Shown here piece after piece: positions 1 to 8,728 of a DNA stretch of 64,000 nt. Where the stretch lies: NCBI RefSeq assembly GCF_014650075.1, contig NZ_BMUG01000007.1, positions 1 through 64,000 on the forward strand, written 5' to 3'. A program made the position numbers and the translations under genes. Each line of letters starts with the position of its first letter. Position 1 is the first letter of the stretch. This DNA comes from Streptomyces microflavus (lineage in GTDB: Bacteria; Actinomycetota; Actinomycetes; Streptomycetales; Streptomycetaceae). The notes beneath the pieces were generated by a model. The model did not search any database. It was not told where the DNA came from and was given only the letters and a program-made list of their open reading frames with translations.

Positions 1-26
1 GGACGCCGCCGAACAATTTTTCCGGG

Positions 27-56
27 AAAGCCCCGCACCTATGGTGCGGGGCTTTT
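27..56 (+). terminator. Rho-independent terminator, plus strand
   Basis: A perfect 10-bp stem (GCCCCGCACC / GGTGCGGGGC, loop TAT) is preceded by AAA and followed by TTTT. It would end a plus-strand gene lying left of the window. It sits directly against the broken 3' end of the LuxR-type regulator. Confidence 0.85.
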
Positions 57-62
57 CTGTGT

Positions 63-599
63 TCACAGGACTTTCCCCCGGGCCCCCCAGTTGGACCAGC
101 CCTGGCCGATCACCGTCAGGATCTCGCGTTCCCGGTCCGTCAGCGCGGTGATGCGGGGGTCCGAGGTGGCGGGTGCACCGCCGGTGCCGGGTGTGACCGG
201 CAGGTGGCGGGTCAGGGAGGGGGCGACCACGGCGTCGCCGGCGGCGACCGCGCGTATGCCCGAGAGCAGCTCCTCCGGCAGGGCGTCCTTGACCAGGAAG
301 CCGCTGGCTCCGGCGCGGAGACCGTCGTACGCGTACTCGTCGAGGTCGAAGGTCGTGACGATGAGGATGCGGGTGCGGGCGCCCGACCTGATGATGCGGC
401 GGGTCCCCTCGATCCCGTCCAGGCCGGGCATGCGGATGTCCATCAGGGTGACGTCCGGCTGGTGCCGGGCGATCAGGGTGATGGCCTCGGTGCCATTGCC
501 CGCCTCGCCGACGACCGTCATGTCGTCCTGGCTCTCCAGCAGCATGCGGAACCCGAAGCGCTGCATCGGCTGGTCGTCCGCGATGGGTACGGTCGTCAC
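63..599 (-). pseudogene. NarL/LuxR-family response regulator, C-terminally truncated
   Basis: A GTG start at 599 overlaps the kinase stop (GTGA). The receiver domain occupies about residues 1-120, with acidic residues at 8-9 and phospho-acceptor D54 in LMDIRMPG. After a short linker the LuxR helix-turn-helix begins normally (LTDREREILTVIGQG, about 150-165) but leaves the family consensus after WSN and stops within eight residues. Most of the DNA-binding helix-turn-helix, roughly 45 residues, is therefore missing. It would have worked with the upstream kinase to control the adjacent ABC exporter. A sequencing frameshift near 100 is an alternative to true truncation, but no continuation of the domain was recognised before the terminator at 27-56. 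The product, if made, probably cannot bind DNA normally. Confidence 0.8.
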
Positions 600-1990
600 T
601 GGGGGGTGTCCTCCAGGGGAAGGCGGAGGCGTACGTGCCATCCGCCGTGTTCCGGCAGGGGGTCGGCCTCGACCGTGCCGTTGTAGAGGGCCGCGCGTTC
701 GCGCATGCCCATGATGCCCTGGGGGAGGGTGGGTATGGGCGGGGGTGTGGGCGGTTCCCGTTCCGTCCCGTTCTGCTGCTGCGGGTAGCCGTCCCCGGTG
801 CCGGTCCTGGTGGCTGTGTTCGTGCCCGTGTCCGTGATGTAGGCGTCTACGTGCGTGCGGGTGTAGGTGAGGGTCACCGCTGCGGACAGGGGCGCATCGG
901 CGGAGGCGGATGCGTGCTTGAGGGTGTTGGTGAGGGACTCCTGGACCACCCGGTAGACGGTCAGTTGGCGGCCCGGGGTGAGCGGGGCGGGCGGTCCTGG
1001 CTCGCCACGGAGCTCCAGGTGTACGGGGAGGCCCGCGCGGCGGACCTGTTCGATGAGGGGGGCCAGGTCGTCCATGGTCGGCTGGGGGGCGCGGTCGGCG
1101 TCGGGGTGGTCGTCGCGCAGGACGCCCAGGAAGCGGCGGAGTTCGGACAGGGCCTGTCTGCTGGTGGTGCCGATCGCCTCCAGCGCCTGGGCCGCGCGCT
1201 CCGGGCTCCTGGCTGCCGCATAGGCCCCGCCGTCCGCCAGGCCCGTGATGACGGACAGGTTGTGGCCGATGATGTCGTGCATCTCCCGCGCGATGCGGGC
1301 CCGTTCGGCTGCGGCCGCCAGGCGGGCCTGCTGGTCGCGTTCGTGCTCCAGCCGGTGGGCCCGTTCGACCAGGGCCTCGGTGTAGTCGCGGCGCGTACGT
1401 ACCGCGATACCCAGGAGCGCCACGAAGACGAACCCTCAGAGGTACGAGACGAGTTGCCGGTCCCAGATGTCCGGGATGCGCGTCGGGCCGGCCACCACCG
1501 GGGCGCAGAGGACGAGCCCGGCGGCCTCGAGCCTCCGGAGAGGGAGGCGCAACGCGATCTGGAAGGCGGGGATCAGCTGGTGGAGGGCTGCCTGCACCAC
1601 GGCTCCCGTCCAGACGTTGACCAGGGACACCGGTGCCATCAGCGGCAGCACGGCCATGGGGTACTTGCGGCGCAGCAGCAGCGGCAGGGAGAAGCACAGG
1701 CTCATCAGCAGCACCAGCGGTTCGGGTGCCGTCACATCGTGGGCGACGTTCCGCCAGCCGCCGGAGGTGTAGTCGAGGACGGCCGCCACGGCCCAGAACG
1801 CGGTCACTGCCGTGTCCCAGGCCAGTGGCCGACGGCGGTCCAAGGCGCGGAGGCGGTCCAGACCGCTGCGGACGGCCCGGGTGAGCGGGGCGGCGTCCGG
1901 GCCCGGGCCGGAGGGAGCCGCTTGGGTGGGCGGTGCCGTGTGGGCATCGACATCGACATGGAGGTTGGCGTCAGTGGGGTGGTCCGTCAC
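596..1990 (-). pseudogene. NarL-type sensor histidine kinase interrupted by an in-frame TGA
   Basis: GTG at 1990 is preceded by AGGAGA at suitable spacing. The N-terminal part (residues 1-184) has several hydrophobic segments typical of the membrane sensor of HisKA_3 kinases. Codon 185 is TGA (1438-1436). In the same frame the protein resumes with GFVFVALLGIAV, the last membrane helix, then the dimerisation/phosphoacceptor box (REMHDIIGHNLS) and the ATPase region (VVQESLTNTLKHA; later GIMGMRERA). The frame is otherwise intact to the stop that overlaps the response-regulator start. One nonsense substitution (Arg CGA or Trp TGG to TGA) would explain the break. Translation could restart at GTG 1423 and give a soluble kinase core of 275 residues, but membrane sensing would be lost. 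Confidence 0.8.
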
Positions 1991-2031
1991 CTGGGCATTC
2001 TCCTGTGGAGCGTCCGGGGGAATGGGGTCGG

Positions 2032-2518
2032 TCAGGCGGCTCGGTGGCGTAGGGCCAGAGCGGCCGCCGCCAGTGTCGCCGCCCCCCACAGGCACCGGGC
2101 CAGCAGGGCAGGGCCGGGGGCTGCTGTGCCCGGGATCGGGGTGGCGGAGCCGAGGGCCGGCGGCCTGGGGGGAACCGGGTGGGTACCGCGGTGAGGGAGG
2201 AGCGGATCATGCCGGTCGCGTACTCGCCCGCGGTGACCAGGATGCCCAGGACGATGACGCAGAGCTGGCCGAGCAGGCTGCCGTACAGCGTCAGGACGAC
2301 GGTGTCGACGTCGGCGTCCCCGCCGCCCGTGGTGTAGGTCCCGCCCATGATCAGGCCGACTCCCAGGACGAGCGCGGCCGCCGTTGCCAGCGTGGTCCAA
2401 GTGGAGCGCAGGGAGAGGAGCTTGTGCCACTCGGAGCGCAGGACCCGGGCCGGGGTGATGCGGTACGGGGGTGCCTGGCGTGTGGGGGCGGGGGCGGGGT
2501 GTGCGATGTGGTGGTCAT
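2032..2518 (-). pseudogene. ABC-2 type permease, internally deleted and frameshifted
   Basis: The natural ATG (2518) overlaps the ATPase stop (ATGA). The first residues, MTTTSHTPP, are out of frame with the recognisable permease sequence (RITPARVLRSEWHKLLSLRS, then a helix, then VLGILVTAGEYATGMIRSSL), which suggests an indel in the C-rich stretch near 2480-2500. After SSLTAVPTR the reading frame changes and only a C-terminal tail (LLARCLWGAATLAAAALALRHR) remains. The central membrane helices are absent: about 160 codons remain where this family usually has about 250-280. It would have formed the channel of the exporter served by the neighbouring ATPase. Confidence 0.75.
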
Positions 2519-3305
2519 GCTGCGGCTCCGGTGAGGTGGGTGGGGTTCCCGGTTGCCGGGGGCTGGGACCTGTGGTCGGCCGCGTCCTGGGTGAGGTCCA
2601 TGAAGGCCTCTTCCAACGAGACCGTCTGTGGCGTGAGTTCGTGGAGCGTGATGCCGTACGCGGCGGCGACCGTGCCGATGTGGGCTGCCTCCGCGCCACG
2701 GATGCGCAGCTCGTGCAAGTGGTCTGCGGTGAGGGCCATCTCGGTCATCAGGTGGGAGGAGACGAGGACCGTACGGCCTTCGGCGGCGAGGGATCTGAGC
2801 AGGGTGCGGAGCCAGAGCACCCCTTCCGGGTCGAGGCCGTTGACCGGTTCGTCCAGGATGACGGTGGCCGGGTCGCCGAGGAGCGCGGCGGCGATGCCCA
2901 GGCGCTGGCCCATGCCGAGCGAGAACCCCTTGACCCGGCGGTCGGCGGCCCCGGTCAGACCGGCGAGGGCGATGACCTCCTCGACTCGGCTGCGCGGGAT
3001 GCCGTGCGTGTGCGCCAGCGCGAGGAGGTGGTTGCGGGCGGACCGGCCGGGTGCACGGAACGGGCCTCCAGCAGGGTGCCGACCTGGGTGAGGGGTGCGC
3101 CATGGGTGGCGTAGGAGCTCCCGCCGATCGTGGACCGGCCGCGAGTCGGCGTATCGAGGCCGAGCAGCATGCGCATCGTGGTGGACTTCCCGGCGCCGTT
3201 GGGGCCGAGGAAGCCGGTGACCGTACCGGGGTGGACCGTGAAGTCGAGGTCCTGGACGACGGTTCTGTCGCCGTACCGCTTGGTGAGTCCGTATGCCTTG
3301 ATCAT
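2515..3305 (-). pseudogene. ABC transporter ATPase, single frameshift
   Basis: ATG at 3305 opens a drug/peptide-exporter ATPase: MIKAYGLTKRYG, Walker A GPNGAGKST, then LLEARSVHP. Near 3050-3066 the frame breaks. Restoring one base (a G in the CCGGCCGG run) would recover the expected continuation (RSARNHLLALAHTHGI) into the intact C-terminal frame with FSLGMGQRLGIAAALLGDP (signature region), Walker B VILDEPVNGLDP and the H-loop VSSHLMTEM. The length is 791 nt, one base short of 264 codons. It is the first gene of the four-gene operon. Either it is a real pseudogene or the consensus has a one-base error. Confidence 0.8.
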
Positions 3306-3497
3306 GCGGCCGACGCTACGGAGCGGCCCCGGGGGTGGTCGTCCGCCCGGGGGTGGGACGTGGGCGGGGGCGTAGTACCGGGGTACGAGGAGATGGGGGC
3401 GGGGAGCGTCCGGAGGTTCTAGGGGTGCTGGGGGTTCTGCAGGTTCTGGAGGTTTTAGTCGGTTGAGCGGCGCGCGGGTGGGGGCGAGGATCGGGGC

Positions 3498-4049
3498 ATG
3501 GACTATGTGATGCGTTCCGTGCGGGCCGAGGAGTGGCCGCTGGCCAGGCAGCTGCGGCTGGAGGCCCTGCAGGATCCGGCGGCTCCCGTAGCGTTCCTGG
3601 AGTCGTACGAGGAGGCGCGGGCCCGGCCGGATTCCTTCTGGCAGGACCGTACGGCCTCGGCTGCCGAGGGCAGGTACGTGCGGCAGTTCGTCGCGGAGTC
3701 GCCCGAGGGGGAGTGGGTGGGCACGGTCACCGTGCTGATCGAGCGCCCGGACGACGATGTGCGCTTCGGGGAGGCCGCGGAGGTGGACCAGGCGCACCTG
3801 GTCGGTGTCTTCGTCCGGCCCGAGGCGCGGGGGGCCGGGGTGACGGACGCGTTGTTCCGGGTGGCCGTCGACTGGGCCTGGTCGCTCTCGGCGCCCCGGC
3901 TGGAGCGGGTGCGCCTGTACGTGCACGAGAACAACCCGCGGGCCGCGGCGTTCTACCGCCGGTTCGGGTTCGTACCGTCGGGGCAGCGGACGCCGATGCC
4001 TGGCGAACGGGGGGAGTGGGAGCTGGAGTACGTGATCGAGCGGGGGTAG
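3498..4049 (+). CDS. GNAT family N-acetyltransferase
   Basis: This 183-residue protein has the GNAT fold: an acceptor-side N-terminus, an acetyl-CoA motif A of the form HLVGVFVRPEARGAGVTDAL (about residues 95-115), and the C-terminal motif VHENNPRAAAFYRRFGF, in which the Asn and Tyr residues line the CoA site. It would transfer an acetyl group to a small molecule or protein N-terminus; the substrate cannot be read from the sequence. ATG 3498 is used; ATG 3510 is an alternative. It stands alone, divergent from the decayed ABC operon and convergent with the secretion-like cluster. Confidence 0.9.
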   Translation: MDYVMRSVRAEEWPLARQLRLEALQDPAAPVAFLESYEEARARPDSFWQDRTASAAEGRYVRQFVAESPEGEWVGTVTVLIERPDDDVRFGEAAEVDQAHLVGVFVRPEARGAGVTDALFRVAVDWAWSLSAPRLERVRLYVHENNPRAAAFYRRFGFVPSGQRTPMPGERGEWELEYVIERG

Positions 4050-4094
4050 GCGGCCGCCCCTGAGCGTTCACCCGTGTTCGTTCACCCTGTGCGC

Positions 4095-5687
4095 TCAGAC
4101 CGCGCCCGGGGTCGGGGCGTGGAGGTGTTGCTGCCAGCGGGCCCGGCCCTGTTCGCGGGAGCGGAGCAGCACGATCGCGGGCAGGCCCAGGTCCTGGCCC
4201 TTCGCCAGCAGCTCGGGGAGCTGGGGGAGCGGGGCCACCGCGGCCACGTCGTCCAGGACCAGTGTCATTGGTGGGTCGAGCCGACCGTCGGATGACCGTG
4301 CGGCCATGCGGCGGCCGTGCTCGACCACGTGTGAGGCGAGCGCGGTGAGGAGGGGCATCGCGCCGGGGCGGGTGCGGGGATCCTCGATGGGTTCACCGAC
4401 CAGATAGAGCGTTCCCCCCTCACGGGCAAAAGATTCCAGCGCGGCCGTATCCGATCGGTTGGGCGTGCAGGCGTCGCGGATGTGCACCGAGGAGAGCGCC
4501 GAGAAAGCCCGTACGTTCAACTCCTGCGCCACCTCGCGCCGTTCCGGGTAGGCCGTGAGCGCGGACTCCAGGAGCCCGGCGAGTCCGGAGGCGGCCTTGG
4601 GGTGCGTACGGAGGAGGCGTACGGGTTCGTGGGCGCCGGCCCCGGAGGCCCAGCGGGCGACCTGGCGGAAGGGGCGGCCGTCCACCGCTGCGGCGTGCAG
4701 CCAGCACTGGAGGAGGGTCTGTGCGGTGTCGGCCACCGCCGCGTCGATCCGGGCCTGCGGGCGGACCGGGGCGAGCAGGGCGGCGGCGCGCACGGCGGCA
4801 GTGTCGGGGTGCTCGCAGCCCGCGGTGGGCGCCCAGTGGAGGCGGGCGGGGGTGTCGCAGAGGTGGCCGGGGTCGTAGATGAGGACCGGGCCGAGCTTGG
4901 CGCGGGCGTCCTTCGTCTCGGCCCAGACGGTGGGGTCCGATGTGACGACCAGGGCGGGGCCCTCGGCGTCCTGGATGGCCTGGACGACTGTGGGGCGCCG
5001 GACGGGGGCGGGGGCGTAGACGAGGAGGGGGGTGCGGGGGGAGGGGAGGGAGAGGGGGATGGGGGTGGTGTGCTGCGTGGCGTTCCCCGTGGTGTGACCC
5101 GCTGTTTGATGCGTGGTGTGGGTCTCCGGGGCGGGGGGAGCCTGAGGGGCTTTGGTGCGTGGGGACGGCGAGGGCTGTGTGGGGGCAGCCATCTCTTGGG
5201 GCTCGTGCGGGCCGTGCGGTTCGTGTGGTTCGCGGGTCCCGTGGGTTCCGTGGGGAGTTCCGTACAGGCGGTCCTCGCGGCGCTGTTCCCGTACCAGCCG
5301 CCAGCGGGCCAGGACTCCTAGGACGAACACCGTCAGGACACCCAGCACCATCAGCTCGCCGATGAACAGGCCCCAGAACAGCCCGTAGCCGGAGAGCTGG
5401 GCCGGGGGAGTGTTCGGCCAGGCGCCGGGGAGGTCCTGCGGGGCGGTGGCCAGTTCGCGCAGGGCGAGCGGGGTCTGGGTGAACGTGACGCCGTCCGGCC
5501 AGGATCCGTGCGCGAAGAGGCCGGCCAGGCCGGTGGCCGTCCAGGCGAGCAGGGTTGCCGCGAACAGGAAGCCGAGCAGCCCGACCAGCAGGCCGTCGGG
5601 GACGCCTCCGCTGCGGGAGTCCTCGTTCCGGGGGCGGTACCGGTCGCCCCGCTCGGGTACGGGTCCGTGGGCTGCCCGGCGTGCCAT
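4095..5687 (-). CDS. TraG/VirD4-like coupling protein homologue of a chromosomal T4SS-like cluster (P-loop degenerate)
   Basis: A 530-residue protein with N-terminal membrane helices (about 30-54 and 100-127), a low-complexity His/Glu/Pro/Gly linker (about 140-200) and a C-terminal NTPase-like domain. A Walker B-like strand is clear (MTLVLDDVAAVAPL, about 475-488), followed by a sensor-like segment (GLPAIVLLRSREQ). At the expected P-loop position the sequence reads LLVYAPAPVRRPTVV, without GxxxxGK[ST]. The architecture is that of VirD4/TraG coupling proteins, but ATP binding is doubtful. Its stop is one base from nothing else on this strand; the ATPase gene ends at 5689, 1 nt upstream. It is the last of six co-directional genes resembling the cmdABCDEF membrane/differentiation cluster of S. 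coelicolor (recollection, not searched). Confidence 0.75.
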   Translation of the reverse strand: MARRAAHGPVPERGDRYRPRNEDSRSGGVPDGLLVGLLGFLFAATLLAWTATGLAGLFAHGSWPDGVTFTQTPLALRELATAPQDLPGAWPNTPPAQLSGYGLFWGLFIGELMVLGVLTVFVLGVLARWRLVREQRREDRLYGTPHGTHGTREPHEPHGPHEPQEMAAPTQPSPSPRTKAPQAPPAPETHTTHQTAGHTTGNATQHTTPIPLSLPSPRTPLLVYAPAPVRRPTVVQAIQDAEGPALVVTSDPTVWAETKDARAKLGPVLIYDPGHLCDTPARLHWAPTAGCEHPDTAAVRAAALLAPVRPQARIDAAVADTAQTLLQCWLHAAAVDGRPFRQVARWASGAGAHEPVRLLRTHPKAASGLAGLLESALTAYPERREVAQELNVRAFSALSSVHIRDACTPNRSDTAALESFAREGGTLYLVGEPIEDPRTRPGAMPLLTALASHVVEHGRRMAARSSDGRLDPPMTLVLDDVAAVAPLPQLPELLAKGQDLGLPAIVLLRSREQGRARWQQHLHAPTPGAV

Positions 5688-5688
5688 G

Positions 5689-7107
5689 TCAGGCCACCGT
5701 CGACCGGGACGAGTCGTTCATCCGCTGCTGGTTCTCCATCCGGGCCGCCCGTTGTTCCGCCTCCAGCTCCGCGGCGCGGATGTCCTCGGGGAGCAGGTCG
5801 TCCGACGAGCCCTCGGTCATGGCGCGGTCGGTGAAGACGAGGGGGCGTTCGGCCTCGGTGATCAGGTGTTTGACGACCTGTACGTTGCCGTTGACGTCCC
5901 AGACCGCGATGCCGGGGGTGAGGGTCGGGATGATCTCGACCGCCCACCGGGGCAGCCCGATGACCCGCCCGGTCGCGCGTGCCTCGTCGGACTTCTGGGC
6001 GTAGATCGTGCGGGTGGAGGCCATCTTGAGGATGGCCGCCGCTTCCTTCGCGGCGGCTCCGTCCACCACGTCGCTGAGGTGGTGGACGACGGCGACGAAG
6101 GAGAGGCCGAGCCGGCGTCCGAACTTCAGCAGGCGCTGGAAGAGCTGGGCGACGAAGGGGGAGTTGATGATGTGCCACGCCTCTTCGACCAGGAAGATGC
6201 GCTTCTTGCGGTCGGGCCTGATCCAGGTGTGTTCCAGCCAGACGCCGACGATCGCCATCAGGATCGGCATCGCGATCGAGTTGCGGTCGATGTGCGAGAG
6301 GTCGAAGACGATGAGGGGCGCGTCCAGGTCGATGCCGACGCTGGTGGGGCCGTCGAACATGCCGCGCAGGTCGCCGTCGACGAGCCGGTCCAGGACGAGG
6401 GCGACGTCCAGGCCCCAGGCCCGTACATCGTCTATGTCGACGTTCATCGCCTCGGCGGACTCGGGCTTGGGGTGGCGCAGCTGCTCGACGATGTCCATCA
6501 GGACCGGCTGGCGGTCGGTGTTGGTCGCGGTCACGTAGGCGTGGGCGACCTTCAGCGCGAAGCCGGAACGCTCGTCGAGCCCGTGGCCCATCGCGACTTC
6601 GATGATCGTACGGAGCAGGGCGAGCTGGCCGGTGGTGGTGATGGAGGGGTCGAGGGGGTTGAGTCGGATGCCGCCGTTGAGGGCTGCGGTCGGGTCCAGG
6701 CGGATGGGGGTTATGCCCAGCTCCTGGGCGATGAGGTTCCATTCGCCGACGCCGTCCTCGCCCTGGGCGTCCAGGACGACGACCTGGCGGTCGCGGAAGC
6801 GGAGCTGGCGCAGGACGTACGTCTTCTCCAGCGCGGACTTGCCGTTGCCGGACTCGCCGAGGACGAGCCAGTGGGGGGCGGGGAGCTGCTGCCCGTACAG
6901 CTGGAAGGGGTCGTAGATGTAGCCCTTGCCGCTGTAGACCTCGCGGCCGATGATCACGCCGGAGTCGCCGAGGCCGGGGGCGGCGGTGGGCAGGTAGACG
7001 GCCTGGGCCTGGCCCGTCGACGTACGGACGGGGAGGCGGGTCGTCTCCACCTTGCCGAAGAGGAAGGCGGTGAAGGCATCCGACAATGCGGACAGGGGGT
7101 CTCGCAT
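5689..7107 (-). CDS. VirB4/TraC-like ATPase
   Basis: A 472-residue cytoplasmic motor ATPase. Walker A is GESGNGKS at residues 84-91, Walker B is IFLVEEAW at 304-311, and the later segment GLSFVAVVHHLSDVV matches the sensor region of VirB4-type ATPases. Compared with full VirB4 proteins (about 800 residues) the N-terminal domain is missing; in this gene family it is supplied by the SCO6880-type protein encoded next upstream. Its Glu/Arg-rich C-terminus ends 1 nt before the coupling-protein gene, so the two are probably co-translated. It should energise assembly of, or transfer through, the membrane complex encoded by this cluster. Confidence 0.88.
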   Translation of the reverse strand: MRDPLSALSDAFTAFLFGKVETTRLPVRTSTGQAQAVYLPTAAPGLGDSGVIIGREVYSGKGYIYDPFQLYGQQLPAPHWLVLGESGNGKSALEKTYVLRQLRFRDRQVVVLDAQGEDGVGEWNLIAQELGITPIRLDPTAALNGGIRLNPLDPSITTTGQLALLRTIIEVAMGHGLDERSGFALKVAHAYVTATNTDRQPVLMDIVEQLRHPKPESAEAMNVDIDDVRAWGLDVALVLDRLVDGDLRGMFDGPTSVGIDLDAPLIVFDLSHIDRNSIAMPILMAIVGVWLEHTWIRPDRKKRIFLVEEAWHIINSPFVAQLFQRLLKFGRRLGLSFVAVVHHLSDVVDGAAAKEAAAILKMASTRTIYAQKSDEARATGRVIGLPRWAVEIIPTLTPGIAVWDVNGNVQVVKHLITEAERPLVFTDRAMTEGSSDDLLPEDIRAAELEAEQRAARMENQQRMNDSSRSTVA

Positions 7108-7177
7108 GGTGGGGGTGCCCTCTCTTGTTGCGGTTCTTCCTGCAGGTGGTGGAGCTTCGACCGGAGGTGATACGTCG

Positions 7178-8728
7178 TCAGCGGCGGATGCCGGTGGCGA
7201 ACGGGAGCGTGTTCACGAAGGCGCGGTGGTGTTCGCGGTCGCACCACTCCAGCTTCAGATACGACTTGCCGGCCGAGGCGCGGATCGTCCGCTTGTCGCG
7301 GGCGAGGGCCTCGGGTGAACGGGACGACACCGTGATGTACCCCACCAGGTTGACTCCGGCCGCGCCGCTGGCGAGATCTTCACCCCGCTGGTCGAGCCGG
7401 CCGTGGGCGGCGATGTCGCGGGGGTCGACGGTGCGGTTCATCTTGGCCTGGCGGCTGGCCTCGGCGTCGTCGTTGGTCTTCTCGGTCAGCATGCGTTCGA
7501 TGGCGACCTCGGTGGGCTCGAGGTCCATGCAGACGGCGACGGTGCGGATGACGTCGGGGGTGTGGACGAGGAGCGGGGCGAGGAAGTTGACGCCGACGGG
7601 GGTCATCGGCCACTCCTTCACCCAGGCCGTGGCGTGGCACCAGGGGGCGCGGGTGGTGGACTCACGGGTCTTGGCCTGGAGGAACGTGGGTTCTACGGCG
7701 TCGAGTTCGGCGGGCCAGGCGTTGCGCTTGGTCATCGCCTGGATGTGGTCGATGGGGTGGTCGGGGTCGTACATGGAGTGCACGAGGGAGGCGAGGCGGC
7801 TCTGGCCGAGCGGCTGGCGTACCCGGATGTCGGCCTCGGCGAGGCGGGCGCAGATGTCGGTGAGCTCGCGGGCCATGACGACGGCGAGCCCGGCGTCGCG
7901 GTCGAGCTTGCGGCCGCCGTGGGGGCGGGCGGCGCGGGCCATGGCGTTGGCCTCGGCGGCCAGTTCGCGGCTGTAGTGCATGCAGGCGACGAGATAGGCG
8001 CGGTGTTGCTCGCTGGAGGTGGAGACCATCGACTGGAGCTGCTCGTAGGACTCCTGGAGCCAGCCGGGGGACGCCTTGTCGCCGCGCTGGGCGACGTCCT
8101 TGGCGTGGGCGTCGGGGTCGGCGGGGAGGGTGCGGGCGAGCATCTGGAGGCGGGTGACGAAGCCGTCGCCGTTGGCCACGTGCTTGAGGAGCGTGCCGAA
8201 CCGGTCGACCAGGGCTTCCTGGTCCTCGCTGTCGCGGAGGCCGACGCCGGGGCCCTCGATCTCGATGGCGGCGGTGACGGTGCGGCGGTCGGCGTGGAGG
8301 AGTGCGGCGATCTCGTCGGGGCCGAAGGGGGCGGCGAGCCAGCTGATGCGGCCGATGCCGGGGGGCGGGCCGATCTCGACCTCGCGGCCGTCGGAGCTGA
8401 CGCCTGCCTCCATGGCGCTGGAGCGGTAGGCGGTGCCGCGGCGCAGGGAGCGCTTGAAGCTGCGGTTGATCTCGAACCACTTGTAGAACGTCCGGTGCTT
8501 GTACGGGACGTACACGATGGCGAGGGCCAGCAGGGGGAAGCCCACCAGGCAGACGATGCGCAGGGAGAGGACGGGGACAAGGAGTCCGCTCATCATGCCG
8601 AGGAACGCGCCGACGATGATCAGGGCGATCTCGCCGGTCTCGCGGTTCTTGCCGACGATCGCGTTCGGCCGGGCGCGGCCGATGAGATACGTGCGGCGGG
8701 GCGTCATCGTGTGGGACTGAGTCGTCAA
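7178..8728 (-). CDS. SCO6880-family membrane protein (VirB4 N-terminal-domain-like)
   Basis: A 516-residue protein that begins with MTPRRTYLIGRARPNAIVGKN and has two adjacent transmembrane helices at about 35-77 (VGAFLGMMSGLLVPVL and CLVGFPLLALAIVYV). A long soluble region resembles the N-terminal half of VirB4/TraC ATPases but has no P-loop. The family occurs beside VirB4-like ATPases in actinobacterial conjugation-like clusters and probably pairs with the ATPase encoded downstream. ATG 8728 overlaps the upstream stop by 4 nt; ATG 8707 is an alternative. The 70 nt between this gene and the ATPase hold no recognisable signal. Confidence 0.85.
   Translation of the reverse strand: MTTQSHTMTPRRTYLIGRARPNAIVGKNRETGEIALIIVGAFLGMMSGLLVPVLSLRIVCLVGFPLLALAIVYVPYKHRTFYKWFEINRSFKRSLRRGTAYRSSAMEAGVSSDGREVEIGPPPGIGRISWLAAPFGPDEIAALLHADRRTVTAAIEIEGPGVGLRDSEDQEALVDRFGTLLKHVANGDGFVTRLQMLARTLPADPDAHAKDVAQRGDKASPGWLQESYEQLQSMVSTSSEQHRAYLVACMHYSRELAAEANAMARAARPHGGRKLDRDAGLAVVMARELTDICARLAEADIRVRQPLGQSRLASLVHSMYDPDHPIDHIQAMTKRNAWPAELDAVEPTFLQAKTRESTTRAPWCHATAWVKEWPMTPVGVNFLAPLLVHTPDVIRTVAVCMDLEPTEVAIERMLTEKTNDDAEASRQAKMNRTVDPRDIAAHGRLDQRGEDLASGAAGVNLVGYITVSSRSPEALARDKRTIRASAGKSYLKLEWCDREHHRAFVNTLPFATGIRR

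Noticed and set aside
4066..4086. Two GTTCACC sequences suggesting a PHO box
   Set aside because: They are 14 bp apart, not 11, and lie between two convergent gene ends where no promoter is needed.
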